Shown: one piece after another, positions 47,090-60,463 of the stretch
How the letters are laid out: each line of letters opens with the position of its first letter
How positions within the stretch are numbered: the first letter of the stretch is position 1
From: Elephas maximus indicus
Taxonomy: Eukaryota; Chordata; Mammalia; Proboscidea; Elephantidae
Length of the DNA: 64,000 nt
Direction: 5' to 3'
Assembly: GCF_024166365.1 (NCBI RefSeq)
Contig: NC_064843.1
Span: 57,622,532 to 57,686,531, forward strand
Position numbers and translations under genes: made by a program
Notes under the pieces: generated by a model
Databases searched by the model: none
The model's input: only the letters and a program-made list of their open reading frames with translations
What the model was told of the DNA's origin: nothing

Positions 47090-47890
47090 CATTACAATTT
47101 AATTTTTAAAATAATTTCACATTTTTAAACTTTCAGCTTTGAAATAACTTCAGACCTAAAAAATGTTGCAAAAATAGCACACAGAGTCCCCATATACCCT
47201 TTACTCAGCTTCCACAAAGTTAACGCCTTACATAACCAAAGTACAATTACCAAGACCAGTAAATTAACACTGATGCAATTCTATGAACCGATTTACAAAC
47301 GTTCCTCACATTTTTTTCCAATGTCCCACTAATGGCCTTTTTTCTGATCCAAGATTCAATCCAAGATATACTCTCTGTTTAGTTCTCATATCTTGTTGCT
47401 ATTGTTAGGTGCCATCAAGTCGGTTCTGACTCAAAGCAACCCCATGCAGAACAGAACGAAACATTGCCCAGTCCATATCTTCTTAGTCTCCTCCAATTTG
47501 AAAAAGTGCCATAATCCTTCTTCATGCTTCATGAACTTGACACTTTTGAAGAATGCAACCAATTATGAGTTTTCTTCCTTACTAAATATAGTTTTGCATT
47601 TGGGGCAAGAATACCGTATACATGATGTTGTGTCCTTCTCAGTGCATTTTATCATCATACACATGATTTAACTATATATTTTTTCATCATAAGTGAGCTT
47701 AACTTAGATCACTTTGTTAAGATGGAGTCTGCTGGATTTCTCTACTATAAACATACTATTTCTCCTTTGTTTCTCACTATATTTCACCCACAAATTTCAG
47801 CATCGATTGGTGATGCTTTCCAACCACAATTATTACTGTGGTGTTTTGATAAATGATGATAGCCAACCTCTACATTTGTTAATTGGAATG
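47090..47890 (-). mobile_element. Old L1 3' UTR, split by an RTE fragment
   Basis: Eutherian-wide antisense L1 tail: CACAGAGTCCCCATATACCC, CGCCTTACATAACCAAAGTAC, GACACTTTTGAAGAATGC, TTGGGGCAAGAATACCGTA, GTTGTGTCCTTCTCAGTGC, TTATTACTGTGGTGTTTTG. Confidence 0.75.
47391..47478 (-). mobile_element. RTE/BovB 3' end, only about 88 bp
   Basis: TGTTGCTATTGTTAGGTGCC through GAAACATTGCCCAGTCC. CATATCT lies on both sides, a target duplication within the old L1, so this is a severely 5'-truncated insertion rather than a decayed longer copy. Confidence 0.85.
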
Positions 47891-48289
47891 CTACTGTAAG
47901 AGAGAATTTCTGTTTGCCCCATTCACATTTAATTTCTAAAAATATCAGTAAAACAAAGGCAGAATACTACCATAATATGTTCCTCCAATGCACTCTGGCA
48001 CTTAACAGCCCCAAATTTCCTTTTAAGTGTTAAAAATTTTCAGATGTACAAGTACCCTCCACAACAGGAAAACAAAACACCAAGTTCTCACCAGCTGACA
48101 GTGATCAGAAGCACAAGTCTAAGGAAAAGAAAATAACAGGAAAATTACATTTTTCTTTTCTCCCCCTTCCTTTTTTTTAAATCAAAGTTTAACATTACCC
48201 TGAGTAAACCAGTAGAAAAGTAGAGAAAGCTTTCAAGAACCTCTAAGCATGGAAAAAACACATGAAATATGTGTTAAAATTTCTTTGCT
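47891..48289. other. Unique AT-rich sequence
   Basis: Nothing recognised. Confidence 0.4.
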
Positions 48290-48565
48290 TTTTAAAAAAA
48301 ATTATTTTGTTGTTGTCATTGTTGCTGAGAATATACACAGCTGAACATACATACACCAAATTAACAATTTCTATGTGTACAAATCAGCGACAATGATTAC
48401 ATTCTTTGAGTTCTGCAACCATTCTCACTCTCTTTTTTTTTTTTTTTTTGAGTTGTTCGTCCCACATTAACATAAATTCACTGCCCTGCAAGTTGCCTAT
48501 ACAAACTTTCAAGTTGCTGGTGTCAATTTGATTCCATACAGATAAACTTTAAGACAGCACAATGC
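48290..48565 (-). mobile_element. Old L1, 3' end (nest 2, layer 0, first piece)
   Basis: Antisense L1 3' UTR: TTTTGTTGTTGTCATTGTTG, AATATACACAGCTGAACATAC, GACAATGATTACATTCTTTG, CAATTTGATTCCATACAG. It stops inside AGCACAATGC (48556-48565), which recurs at 60551-60560 where the element resumes. Confidence 0.8.
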
Positions 48566-50894
48566 AGACCAACCAAATTCACAAACCTTTGGACAAGCTG
48601 ACAGAAGAAAAACAGGAGAGGAAGCAAATAACCCAGTTAAGAAATGAGATGGGGGACATTAAACAGACCCAACTGAAATGAAAAGGATCATAACAGAATA
48701 ACATGAAAAACTGTATCCAACAAATTTGAGACCCTAAAGGAAATGGACAAATTTCTAGAAACACACTACCTACCCAAACTAACACAAGCTGAGATAGAAA
48801 ATCTGAACAGACGCATAACAAGAGAAGACCTTGAAGAGGTAAAAAAAAAAAAAAAAAAAAAACCAACAGAAAAAAAGCCCTGACCCAGATGGCTTCACTG
48901 GAGGATTCTACCAAACATTCAGAGAAGAGCTCACACCAGTGCTACTCAAACATTTTCAGAGCATAGAAAAGGAAGGACTCTTCCTACTCCTGAGTTCATT
49001 CTGTGAAGCCAGCATAACCTTGATACCAAAAAAAAAAAAAAAAGGCAGACAAAAATACCACAAAAAGAAAATTACAGACTGGCATCTCCCATGAATATAG
49101 ATGCAAAAATTCTCAACAAAATTCTAGCCAATAGAATTCAGTATCATATCAAAACAGTAATACACTATGAACAAGTGGAAGTTATACCAGGTATGCAAGG
49201 ATGTTTCGACATTAGAAAATCAATCAACGTAATTCTCTGTATAAATAGAACAACAAAAAATCACATGATCATCTCAATCGACACAGAAAAGGCATTTAAT
49301 AAAGTCCAACACCCATTCCTGATAAAAACTGTTAATAAAACAGGAATAGAAGGGAAATTCCTCAACATAATAAAGAGCATCTGTACAAAACCAACAGCCA
49401 ACATCACTCTCAATGGACAGAGGGTGAAGGCACTCCCCCTGAGAATGGAAACAAGACAAGGATGCCCTTTATCACCACTTCTATTTAACATTGTGCTGGA
49501 AGTCCTAGCTAGAGCAGTAAGTCAAGGAAAGAATATAAAGGGCATCCATATTGGAAAGAAAGAAGTAAAACTGTCCCTATACCAGATGATATGGTCCTAT
49601 ACATACAGAAACCCGAAGATTCCACAAGAAAACTTCTGGAACTAATAGAAAGATTCAGCAGAGTATCATGATACAAGATCAACATACAAAAATCAGCTGG
49701 ATTCCTATACATCAACAAAGAGAACTTCAAAAAGGAAATCAGGAAACCAATACCATTTTTAATAGCCCCTAACCTTTTTTTTTTTTTTAACAAGAGATTA
49801 GAAAAAGATAAAATACTTAGGAATAAGTCTGACCAGGAGCATAAAAGACCTATATACAAAGAAAACTACAAAACACTACCTCAAAAAACCAAAACAGGCC
49901 TACATAAATGGAAAAATACACCATGCTCATGGACAGGAAGACTCAAAATTGTGAAAATGTCAGTTCTACTCAAAGCAATCTACAGATACAAAGCAATTCT
50001 GATCCACATATGAACAGCATTCTTTAATGAGATGGAAAAACTAATCACCAACTTTATATGGAAAGGAAAGAGGCCCCAGATAAGGAAAGCATTATAGAAG
50101 AAAAAGAACAAAGTAGGAAGCATCACACTACCTGACTCCGAACCTACTATGCTGCCATGGTAATCAAAACAGCCTGGCACCGGTACAATGACAGACATAG
50201 AGCAACAGAACAGAATCGAGAACCCAGATGTAAATCCATCCACCTATGCTAAACTTATCTTTGACAAAGGGCCAAAGTCCATTAAATGGGGAAAAGAAAG
50301 TCTTTAACAAATAGTGCTGGGAATACTGGATGTTCATCTGTAAAAAAATGAAACAGGACCCATACCTCACACCATATACAAAAACTAACTCAAAATGGAT
50401 CAAAGACTTAAATGTAAAGCCTAAAATGATAAAGATCATGGAAGAAAAAATAGGGACAACAGTACGGGCCCTAATACATGCCATAAATAAAATACAAACC
50501 ATAACTTAGGATGTACAAACATCAGAAGAGAAACTGGATAAGTCGGAGCTCCTAAAAATTAAACACTTACACTCATCAAAAAAGAGAACCTATAGGCTGG
50601 GAACAAAATTTTGGCCATGACATATCCAACAAGGATCTAATCTTTAAAATCTATAGGATACTTCAACACCTCAATGACAAAAAGTCAAATAACCTAATTA
50701 AAAAAAAAGGCAAAAGATATGAATAGACACTTCACCAAACAAGACGTTCAGGTGGCTAGTAGACACTTGAGGAAATGCTGGCTATCATTAGCCCTTAGAA
50801 AAATGCAAATGAAAGCTACAATGAGATGCCATCTCACCCCAATATTAAAAGCACTCATCAAAAAAGAGAAAAGAGAATAATGAATGTTAGAGAG
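48566..50894 (+). mobile_element. Sense L1, ORF2 part (nest 2, layer 1, first piece)
   Basis: 5'-truncated within ORF2. The 184-codon open stretch at 49091-49645 reads as L1 reverse transcriptase: [34 protein letters not shown] (first catalytic Asp) and [13 protein letters not shown]. The following FADD motif is destroyed by an indel near 49583, so it is inactive. Later frames up to 50894 cover the RT C-terminal region. It breaks at GAATGTTAGAGAG. Confidence 0.88.
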
Positions 50895-51008
50895 CATCAT
50901 GGATTGAATTGTGTCGCACAAAAATGTCTGTCAACTTGGCTAGGCCATGATTCCCAGTACTGTGTGACTGTGTGACTGTCCACCATTTTGTCATCTGATG
51001 AGATTTTT
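50895..51008 (+). mobile_element. MaLR-like LTR, left piece (nest 2, layer 2)
   Basis: CATCATGGATTGAATTGTG, CAACTTGGCTAGGCCATGAT, ACCATTTTGTCATCTGATG: the 5' third of the A-family LTR in sense orientation. Flanking GAGAG (50890-50894) pairs with GACAG (58993-58997) as a 5-bp duplication with one change. Confidence 0.87.
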
Positions 51009-54000
51009 TTTTTTTTATTGAGCTTTAAGTGAAAGTTTACAAATTAAGTCAGCCTCTCACATAAAAACTTATATACACCTTGCTACATACTCCCAGTTAC
51101 TCTCCCCCAATGAGACAGCCCACTCCCTCCCTCCATTCTCTCTTTTCGTGTCCATTCCGCCAGCTTCTAACCCCCTCTACCCTCTCATCTCCCTTCCAGA
51201 CAGGAGATGCCAACATAGTCTCAAGCGTCCACCTGATCCAAGAAGCTCACTCCTCACCAGCATCACACTCCATCCCATTGTCCAATCCAATCCCTGTCCA
51301 AAGAGCTGGCTTTGGGAATGGTTCCTGTCCTGGGCCAACAGAAGGTCTGGGGGCTATGACCACCAGGGTCCTTCTAGGCCCAGTCAGACCATTAAGTCTG
51401 GTCTTTTTACAAGAATTTGGGGTCTGCATCCCACTGCTCTCCTGTTCCCTCAGGGGTTCTCTGTTGTGTTCCCTGTCAGGGCAGTCATCAGCTGTAGACG
51501 GCCACCATCTAGTTCTTCTGGTCTCAGGCTGATGTAGTCTCTGGTTTATGTGGCCCTTTCTGTCTCTTGGGCTCCTAATTACCTTGTGTCCTTAGTGTTC
51601 TTCATTCTCCTTTGGTCCAGGTGGGTTGAGACCAATTGATATATCTTAGACAGCTGCTTGCTAGCGTTTAAGACCCCAGAAGTCACTCTTCAAAGTAGGA
51701 TGCACGATGTTTTCTTAGTAGATTTTATGATTTTATTATGCCAATTGACTTAGATGTCCCCTGAAACCATGGTCCCCAACCCCCTCCCCCCCCCCCCGCT
51801 ATGCTGTCCTTCGAGGCATTCAGTTTATTCAGGAAACTTGTTTGTTTTTGGTTTAGTCCAGTTGTGCTGACGTCACCTATATTGTGTGTTGTCTTTCCCT
51901 TCGCCTAAAGTAGTTCTTACCTACTATCTAATTAGTGAATACCCCTCTCCCACCCTCCTTCCCTCCACCCTCTCATAACCATCAAAGAATGTTTTCTTCT
52001 CTGTTTAAACTATTTCCAAGTTCTTATAATAGTGGTCTTATACAATATTTGTCCTTTTGCAACTAATTTCACTCAGCATAATGCCTTCCAGATTCCTCCA
52101 TGTTAGGAAATATTTCACAGATTCATCACTGTTCTTTATCGATGTGTAGTATTCTATTGTGTGAATATACCATAATTTATTTATTCATTCATCCGTTGAT
52201 GGGCACCTTGGTTGCTTCCAACTTTTTGCTATTGTAAACAGTGCTGCAATGAACATGGGTGTGCATATATCTGTTCGTGTAAAGGCTCTTATTTTTCTTG
52301 GATATATTCCAAGGAGTGGGATTTCTACCCAAAAAACCTAAAAGCCAAAAAAAGGTAGTTCTATTTCTAGCTTATTAAGGAAGGGCCAATCAATTTCCAG
52401 AGTGGTTGTACCATTTTATATTTCCACCAGCAGTGCGTAAGTGTTCCAGTCTCTCCATAACCTCTCCAATATTTAGCATTTTGTGTTTTTTGAATTAATG
52501 CCAGCATCGTTGGAGTGAGATGGAATCTCACTGTAGTTTTGATTTGTGTTTCTCTAATGGCTAATGATCGTGAGCATTTCCTCATGTATCTGTTAGCTAC
52601 CTGAATGTCTTCTTCAGTGAAGTTCCTATTCATATCTTTTGACCATTTTTTAATTGGGTTGTCTTTTTGTAGTTGAGTTATTGCAGTATCATGTAGATTT
52701 CAGAGATCAGGTGCTGATCAAAAATGTCCTAGCTGAAAACTTTATCCCAGTCTGTAGGTAGTCTTTTTACTCTTTTGGTGAAGTCTTTGGATGAGCATAG
52801 GTGTTTGATTTTTAGGAGCTCCGAGTTATCTAGTTTTTCTTCTGCATTGTTACTAATGTTTTGTATACTGTTTATGCCCTGTATTAGGGTTCCTAATGTT
52901 GTCCCTATTTTTTCTTCGATGACCTTTATCATTTTAGATTTTATATTTAGGCCTTTGATCCATTTTGAGTTCGTTTTTGTGCATGGTGTGAGGTATGGAT
53001 CTTGTTTCATTTTTTGCAGATGGATATCCAGTTATGCCAGCACCATTTGTTAAAAAGACTGTCTTTTCCCCATTTAACTGCTTTGGGGTCTTTGTCAAAT
53101 ATCAACTGCTCCTATGTGGATGGATTTATGTCTGGATTCTCAGTTCTGTTCCATTGGTCTATGTATCTGTTGTTGTACCAGTACCAAGCTGTTTTGAGTA
53201 CTGTGGCGGTATAATAGTTTCTAAAATCAGGTAGAGTGAGGCATCCTACTTTGTTCTTCTTTTTCAGTAATGCTTTACTTATCAGGGGCCTCTTTCCTTT
53301 CCATATGAAGTTGGTGGTTTGTTTCTCCATCTTGTTAAAAAATGTCGTTGGAATTTGAATCAGAATTGCATTAAATCTGTAGATCACTTTTGGTAGAATA
53401 GATATTTTTATAATGTTAAGTCTTCCTATTCATGAGCAGGATATATTTTTCCACTCATGTAGGTTTCTTTTGGTTTCTTGCAGAAGTGTTTTGTAGTTTT
53501 CTTTGTGTGAGTCTTTTACATCCCTGGTAAGATTTATTCCTAAGTAGTTTATCTTCTTGGGGGCTACTGTAAATGGTATTGATTTGGTGATTTCCTCTTT
53601 GATGTTCTTTTTGTTGGTGGAGAGGAATCCAACTCATTTTTGTATGTTTATCTTGTATCCTGACATTCTGCTGAACTCTTCTATTAGTTTCAATAGTTTT
53701 CTGGAGGATTCCTATGTATAAGATCATGTCATCTACAAACAGGGATATTTTTACTTCTTCCTTGCCAATCTGGATGCCCTTTATTTCTTTACAGACTAAT
53801 TGCTCTGGCTAGGACCCCCACCACAGTGCTGAATAAGAGTGGTGATAAAGGGCATCCTTGTCTGGTTCTCTATCTCAAGGGGAATGCTTTCAGGCTCTCT
53901 CCACTTAGGGTGATGTTGGCTATTGGCTTTGTACAAAAAAATAAATAAATGCCCTTTATTATGGTGAGGGGTTTTTCTTCTATTCCTATTTTGCTGAGAG

Positions 54001-57000
54001 TTTTTATCATGAATGGGTGTTGAACTTTGTCAAATGTCTTTACTGCATCAATTGATAAAATCATGTGATTCTTGTCTTTTGTTTTATTTATATGATGGAT
54101 TACATTAATTGTTTTTCTAATGTTGGACCATCCCTACATACCTGGGTTGAATCCCACTTGGTCATGGTGAATTATTTTTTTGATATGTCGTTGAATTCTA
54201 TTGGCTAGAATTTTGTTGAGGGTTTTTGCATCTAAGTTCGTGAGGTATATAGGTCTGTAATTTCCTTTTTTTGTGGTGTCTTTACCTAGCTTTGGTATCA
54301 GGGATATGCTGGCTTCACAGAATGAGTTTGGTAGTATTCCATCTTTTTCTATTCTCTGAAATACCTTCAGTAGTAGTGGTGTTAACTTTTTTCTGAAAGT
54401 TTGATGGAAGTCTTCGGTGAAGCCATCTGGGCCAGGGCTTTTTTTTGTTGGGAGTTTTTTGATTACCTTTTCGATTTCTTCTTTTGTTATGGGTCTATTT
54501 AGTTGTTCTCCCTCTGTGTTAGTTTAGGCAGGTAGTGTGTTTTTAGTAATTCATGATTTTCTTCTAGATCTTCAAATTTGTTAGAGTACAGTTTTGCATA
54601 GTAATCTGATATGATTCTTTTAATTTCAATTGGGTCTGTTGTAATAGCGTCCATCTCATTTCTTGTTGAGGTTATTTGCCTCCTCTCCTGCTTTTCTTTT
54701 GTCGGTTTGGCCAATGGTTTATCAGTTTTGTTGATTTTTTTCAAAGGAACAGCTTCTGGTCTTGTTAACTCTTTCAGTTGGTTTTCTGTTTTCTACCTCG
54801 TTTAGTTCTGCTCTAATTTTTATTATTTGTTTTCTTCTGGTGCCTGAAGGTTTCTTTTGTTGTTCCCTTTCTATATGTTCAAGTTGTAAGGATAATTCTT
54901 TGATTTTGGCCCTTTCTTCTTTTTGGATGTGTACATTTATTGATATAAACTGACCTCTGAGCACTGCTTTTACTGTGTCCCAAAGGTTCTGATAGGAAGT
55001 GTTTTCATTCTCATTCGATTCTGTGAATTTCTTTATTCCATCCATAATGTCTTCTATAATCCAGTCTTTTTTGAGCTGGGTATTGTTCAGTTTCCAAGTA
55101 TTTGATTTCTTTCCTCTGCTTTTTCTGTTATTGATTTCTACTTTTATGGCCTTGTGGTCAGAGAAGATGCTTTCAAATATTTCAGTGTTTTGGATTCTGC
55201 TAAGGCTTGCTTTATGACCTAATATGTGGTCTACTCTAGAAAATGTTCCATGTGCACTAGAAAAGAAAGTATACTTGGCTACTGTTGGGTGGAGTGTTCT
55301 GTACATGTCTATGAGGTCATCTTGGTTGATAGTGGCATTTAGATCTTCTGTGTTTTTATTGAGCCTCTTTCTGGATGTTCTGTCCTTCACCGAAAGTGGT
55401 GTGTTGAACTCTCCTACTGTGATTGCAAGCTGTCTATCTCACTTTTCAGTGCTGATAAGAGTTCGTTTTATGTATCTTGTAGCCCCGTCATTGAGTGCAT
55501 AAATATTTAATATGGTTATATCTTCGTGGTATGTTGTCCCTTTAATCATTATATAGTGTCCTTCCTTATCCTTTTTGATGGATTTAACTTTAAAGTCTAT
55601 TTTGTAAGAAATTAATATTGCCACTTCTGCTGTTTTTTTGATTTTTGTTTGCTTGATTTATTTTTTCCATCCTTTGAGTTTTAGTTTGTTTGCATCTCTA
55701 AGTCTAAGGTGTGTCTCTTGTAGGTAGCGTATAGATGGATCATGTTGTTTAATCCATTCTGCCTCTCTCTGTCTGTTTATTGGTGCATTTAGTCTATTTA
55801 CATTCAGAGTAATTATGGATAGGCATGAATTTAGTGCTGTCATTTTGATGTCTTTTTTTGTGTGGCGTCGACAGTTTCTTTTTCCCACTTAATTTTATGT
55901 GCTGAATAGATTATCTTCATATCCGTTGTCAGTTTTGTTTCTGCTGAGACTCTATTCTTTTCTTGTATTTTATTTTGATGTGTGGGATAGTTTGTCTCCT
56001 TTGTGGCTACCTTATTATTTACCACTATTTTTCTAAATTTGAACCTTATTTTATTTCTTTGTATTGCATTATCTTCCTCTCTATGTGGAAGATCTATGAC
56101 TACATTTCTTAGTCCCTCTTTATTGTTTTAATGTGGTCTTCTTTTATATAATAACATCGCTGTTTCCCTGTTTTTGAGCATTTTTTTATCTTGATTTATT
56201 TTTGTGATTTCCCTGTCTGGGTTGACTTCTGATTGCTCTGTCCAGTGTTCTAGTCTTGGGTTAATACCTGATATTATTGATTTTGTAACCAAAGAGCTCC
56301 CTTTAATATTTCCTGTAGTTTTGGTTTGGTTTTTACGAATTCCCTAAACTTCTGTTTATCTGGAAATGTCCTAATTTCACCTTCATATTTGAGAGACAGT
56401 TTTGCTAGATATATGATTCTTGGCAGGCATTTTTTTTCCTTCAACTTTTTATATAAGTCATCCCATTGCCTTCTTGCCTGCAGGCTTTCTGCCAAGTAGT
56501 CTGAGCTTATTCTTATTGACTTTCCTTTGTAGGAGACTTCGTTTATCCCTAGCTGCTCTTAAAATTCTCTCTTTGGTTTTGGCAAGTTTGATTATGTATT
56601 GGTGACTTTCTTTTAACATCTACCTCATGTGGAGTTTGATGAGCATCTTGGATAGGTATCTTCTCATCTTTCACAATAACAGGGAAGTTTTCTGCCAAGA
56701 AATCTTCAACAATTCTCTCTGTATTTTCTCTTATCCCTCCCTGTTCTGGTACTCCAATCACTCGTAGGTTATTTCTCTTGATAGATTCCCACATGATTCT
56801 TAAGGTTTCTTCATTTTTTTTAATTCTTTTGTCCGATTTTTCTTCAAACATGTTGGTGCCAAGTGCTTTACCTTCATGTTCACAAATTCTGCCTTCTGGT
56901 TGCTCAAATCTGCTCCTCTAACTTTCTATTTAGCTGTCTACTTCTGTAATTTTATTGTTAATCTTCTGAATTTCTGATTACTGTCTGTCCATGGATTTTT

Positions 57001-58561
57001 CCAGCTTATTAAATTTTTTATTATGTTCCTGAATAGTCTTTTTAATTTCTTCAACTGCTTTATCTGTGTGTTCCTTGGCTTGTTCTGCATATTGCCTGAT
57101 TTTCTTCCTGATGTCTTGAAGGGTTCTGTATATTCCTCTTTTGTATTCTGCCTCTCATAATTCCCGAAGGGCACTTTCATCTAGAAGATCCCTTGATTCT
57201 TCCTTTTGAGAGCTTGTTGTGGCAATTGTGCTCTGTTTCTTTATGTGACTTGATATTAACTGTTGTCTCTGAGCCAACCATAAGTTATTGTATTAGTCCA
57301 TTTTCTGTTTGCTTACTGTGTTGTAGCTTCTTGCTTTGTTTTGTTTTAATATGCCCACATGGGTTGCTTCAGTGAGCTAGCTTGATTATTCTCACCTTTG
57401 GAGCTCTGACATCCTGTACCCAGATGGCTAGAGCTGTTATTAGGTATATCAGTCTAGGAGTCCATCCACTTTTCTTGTGTGAATTCACCTCAGGTGTCCA
57501 GATAGCTGATCATCAAGTGTGTGGTACAGGCTCTGTCGTACAGTCTTTAGAGGGGCAGGGGTGATTGGTGTAGGTACCAGTATCTGGTTGTAGCAGAGTG
57601 TCACATTCTGAACAAGGCAGAAGGCTGAGAATCATCCCCCATATGTATGTGAGGAAAGCATGCCCCTGTTCCCTAAAGCATATATGTGGGTGGGTTCTGC
57701 AGATGGACCATGGGCACGCAATGCTTTGGTTTTAAGGACTGGGAGGTACCAGTTATCCTTGGATCCCTGTCACGGGTGGCTGGGTGACCTGAATGGAGGC
57801 ACCAGTCCTTAGGCCCCTGATGTGGGTAGGTGAGGACCCTGTGTAATAGGCAAGGCAATGTCAAACATCAAACACCCACCTCTCCACCACACAGCTGAGA
57901 CAGTTTGTAGTCTGCCAACAAGGGTGTATTCTCCTGAAATAGGCCCACACAGGTCCATGCAGAGGGGAAAGGCATTCAAAGTCCACAGACCATTTATGCC
58001 TGGACAGGAGCTGCTTCTGTCCTGAGCTCCCCCAGTTAGTGGAGCTGGCAAATTATCTTTTACCCCAATTGCAAATTTAGTCCTTCTCCAAAGCTGGGAG
58101 GATGGCTTTAGGTGCTCAACAGGGCCTATCTCAGACCCAGGGAAATCAGCCACTGAAGCCTGCTTGGGAGTCGGGGGGATGGGTGGCATGGTAAAATATA
58201 CGCAAGTACTTGGTTTTTGCCAAGAGTGCCATTCTTCTCTGGTCTTGAGGGTGTGAGTAGACTGTGTGGTTGACCATTTCTCCCTGAGAAAACTGCGGCC
58301 AAACACTAGTACCAGCCCTTCACAGCTGCTCCCAGGAACAGTGCCTGAGGGCTCCCAGTGAATCATGTTCAGTAGCTCCTCTCCGGTTCTGAACTGTCTG
58401 CTCCTCCCCCTTCCCTTCAGTTCATTTTCTAACCTTGCCTTTGATGTTCAGGGCTCCTAGTTTGTCATAAATATACTCATTTCACTTGTTTTTTCAGGTC
58501 TTTGTTGTAAGAGGGCTCGCCAGAAGTGTCTGTCTATTCCGCCATCTTGGCCTCGGCTGTC
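51009..58561 (-). mobile_element. Near full-length L1 (nest 2, layer 3), antisense to PCSK2
   Basis: About 7.5 kb. In minus-strand order: 5' UTR from 58561 opening with a YY1-type CCAAGATGGCGG (58539-58550); ORF1 remnants with coiled-coil (57180-56938), RRM (56851-56549, RNNLRVIGVPEQ) and C-terminal domain (56495-56274); ORF2 from about 55888 with the endonuclease start (SIITLNVNRLNAPI), its end (FSDHKAIKVE), RT (about 54064-53700) and C-terminal parts to about 52050; then a 1-kb 3' UTR ending in an A-run. All ORFs are broken. It is bounded by TCTGATG(A/T)GATTTTT at 50994-51008 and 58562-58576. Confidence 0.93.
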
Positions 58562-58992
58562 TCTGATGTGATTTTTCTATGTGTTGTAAATCCTATCTCT
58601 ATGGTATTGATGAGATGGGATTAGTGGCAGTCATGTCAATGAGGCAGGACTCCATCTACAAGATTGGATTATGTCTTGAGACAATCTCTTTTGAGATATA
58701 AAAGACAGAAGCGAGAAGAGAGACATGGGGACCTTATACCACCAAGAAAGAAGAGCCAGGATAATAGTACATCTTTTGGACCCAGGGTCCTGGTGCTGAG
58801 AAAGTTCCTCAACCAGGAAGATTGATGACGAAGACCTTCTTCCAGTGCCAATAGAGTGAGAAAGGCTTCCCCTGAAGCTGACATCCTGAATTAAGACTTG
58901 TAGCCTACTAGAGTGTGACAGAATAAATATCTCTTTGTTAAAGCCATCCACTTGTGGTATTTCTATTACAGCAGCACTAGATGACTAAAACA
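58562..58992 (+). mobile_element. MaLR-like LTR, right piece (nest 2, layer 2)
   Basis: TATGTGTTGTAAATCCTATC, a TATA-like GAGATATAAAAGACAG, the CTTTTGGACCCAGGGTCC block, AATAAATATCTCTTTG polyadenylation signal and end GATGACTAAAACA. It completes the LTR begun at 50895. Confidence 0.9.
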
Positions 58993-60432
58993 GACAGGTT
59001 GTAAGAAGATTGGAACTCTTATTCACTGATGGTGGGAATGTATAATGGTACAACAACTGTGGAAAACAATATGGCACTTCCTTGAAAAGCTAGAATTAAA
59101 TGCCATAGGTCCAGCAGTCCCACTCCTCAGACTATATCCTGGAGAAATAAGGGCTGTCACACGAATAGACATTTGCACACCCGTGTTCATTGTAGCATTA
59201 TTCTCAATAGCAAAAAGATAGAAACAACTTAAGTGCCCATCAACAGATGAATAGATAAATTATAGTACATACACACAATTGAATACTATGCAGCGATAGA
59301 GAGCAATGATAAATACGCAAAATATCTCACAACATGGATGAATCTGGAGGGCATCATACTAAGTGAAATAAGCCTATCACAAAAGGACAAATATTATATG
59401 AGATCACTATTACGAAAACCCAAGGTTTACACACAGAAAAAAAGCAATCTTTGATGGTACCTAGGAAGGGGAGGGGCGGGACAGAAAATCACTAATTAGA
59501 TAGTAGACAAGTAATAACTTTGGTGAAGGAAAAGACAACACACAATACAGGGGAAGTCAGTACAACTTGACCAATGCAAAGTCATGGAAGCTTCCTAGAC
59601 ACATCCAAACACTTTGAGGCACTGAGTTACTGAGGCTGACAGCTGGAGACCATGGTCATGAGGGACATCTAGGCCAATTAACATAACATAGTTCATAAAG
59701 AAAATGTTCTACATCCTACTTTGGTGAGTAGCATCGGGGTCTTAAAAGCTTGTGAGCAGCTATCTAAGATACCTCTATTGGTCCCAACACATTTGGAGCA
59801 AAGGATAACAAAGAAAACCAAAGACACAAGGAAAATATTAGTCCAAAAGACTAATGGGCCACATGAACCACCGCCTGTACCAGCCTGAGCCCAGAAGAAC
59901 TAGATGGTACCTGGCTAACACCACCGACTGCTCTCTCACAGAGTAGGAGAAACATGAAGAACAAAATTCAAATTCACAATAAAAGACCAGAATTACTGGT
60001 GTGATGTGACTGCAGGAACCCCTGAGACTATGGCCCCTGGACACCCTGCTAACTCAGAACTGAGGCCACTCCCTAAGTCCACCTTTCAGCCAAAGATGAG
60101 ACAGGCCTAAAAAACAAACAATAACACACGTGAGAAACATGCTTCTTAGTTCAGTCAAGTATATGAGACCAAATGGGCAACACCTGCCCAAAAGCAAAGA
60201 TGAGAGGGCAGGAAGGGACAGGAAAACTGGATGAATGGACACTGAGAAAGAACCCAGGGGGAAAGGGAAAGGGAGAGAGTGCTGATGCAATGCGGGGATT
60301 GGAACGAATGTCACAAAACAATTTGTGTATGAAATTCTTAAAAATATATATATAATATATATATATATATGGAACACTTCACTAACTTGTGTGTCATCCT
60401 TGTACAGGGGGCGTGCCAATCTTCTCTGTATT

Positions 60433-60463
<31 letters not shown>

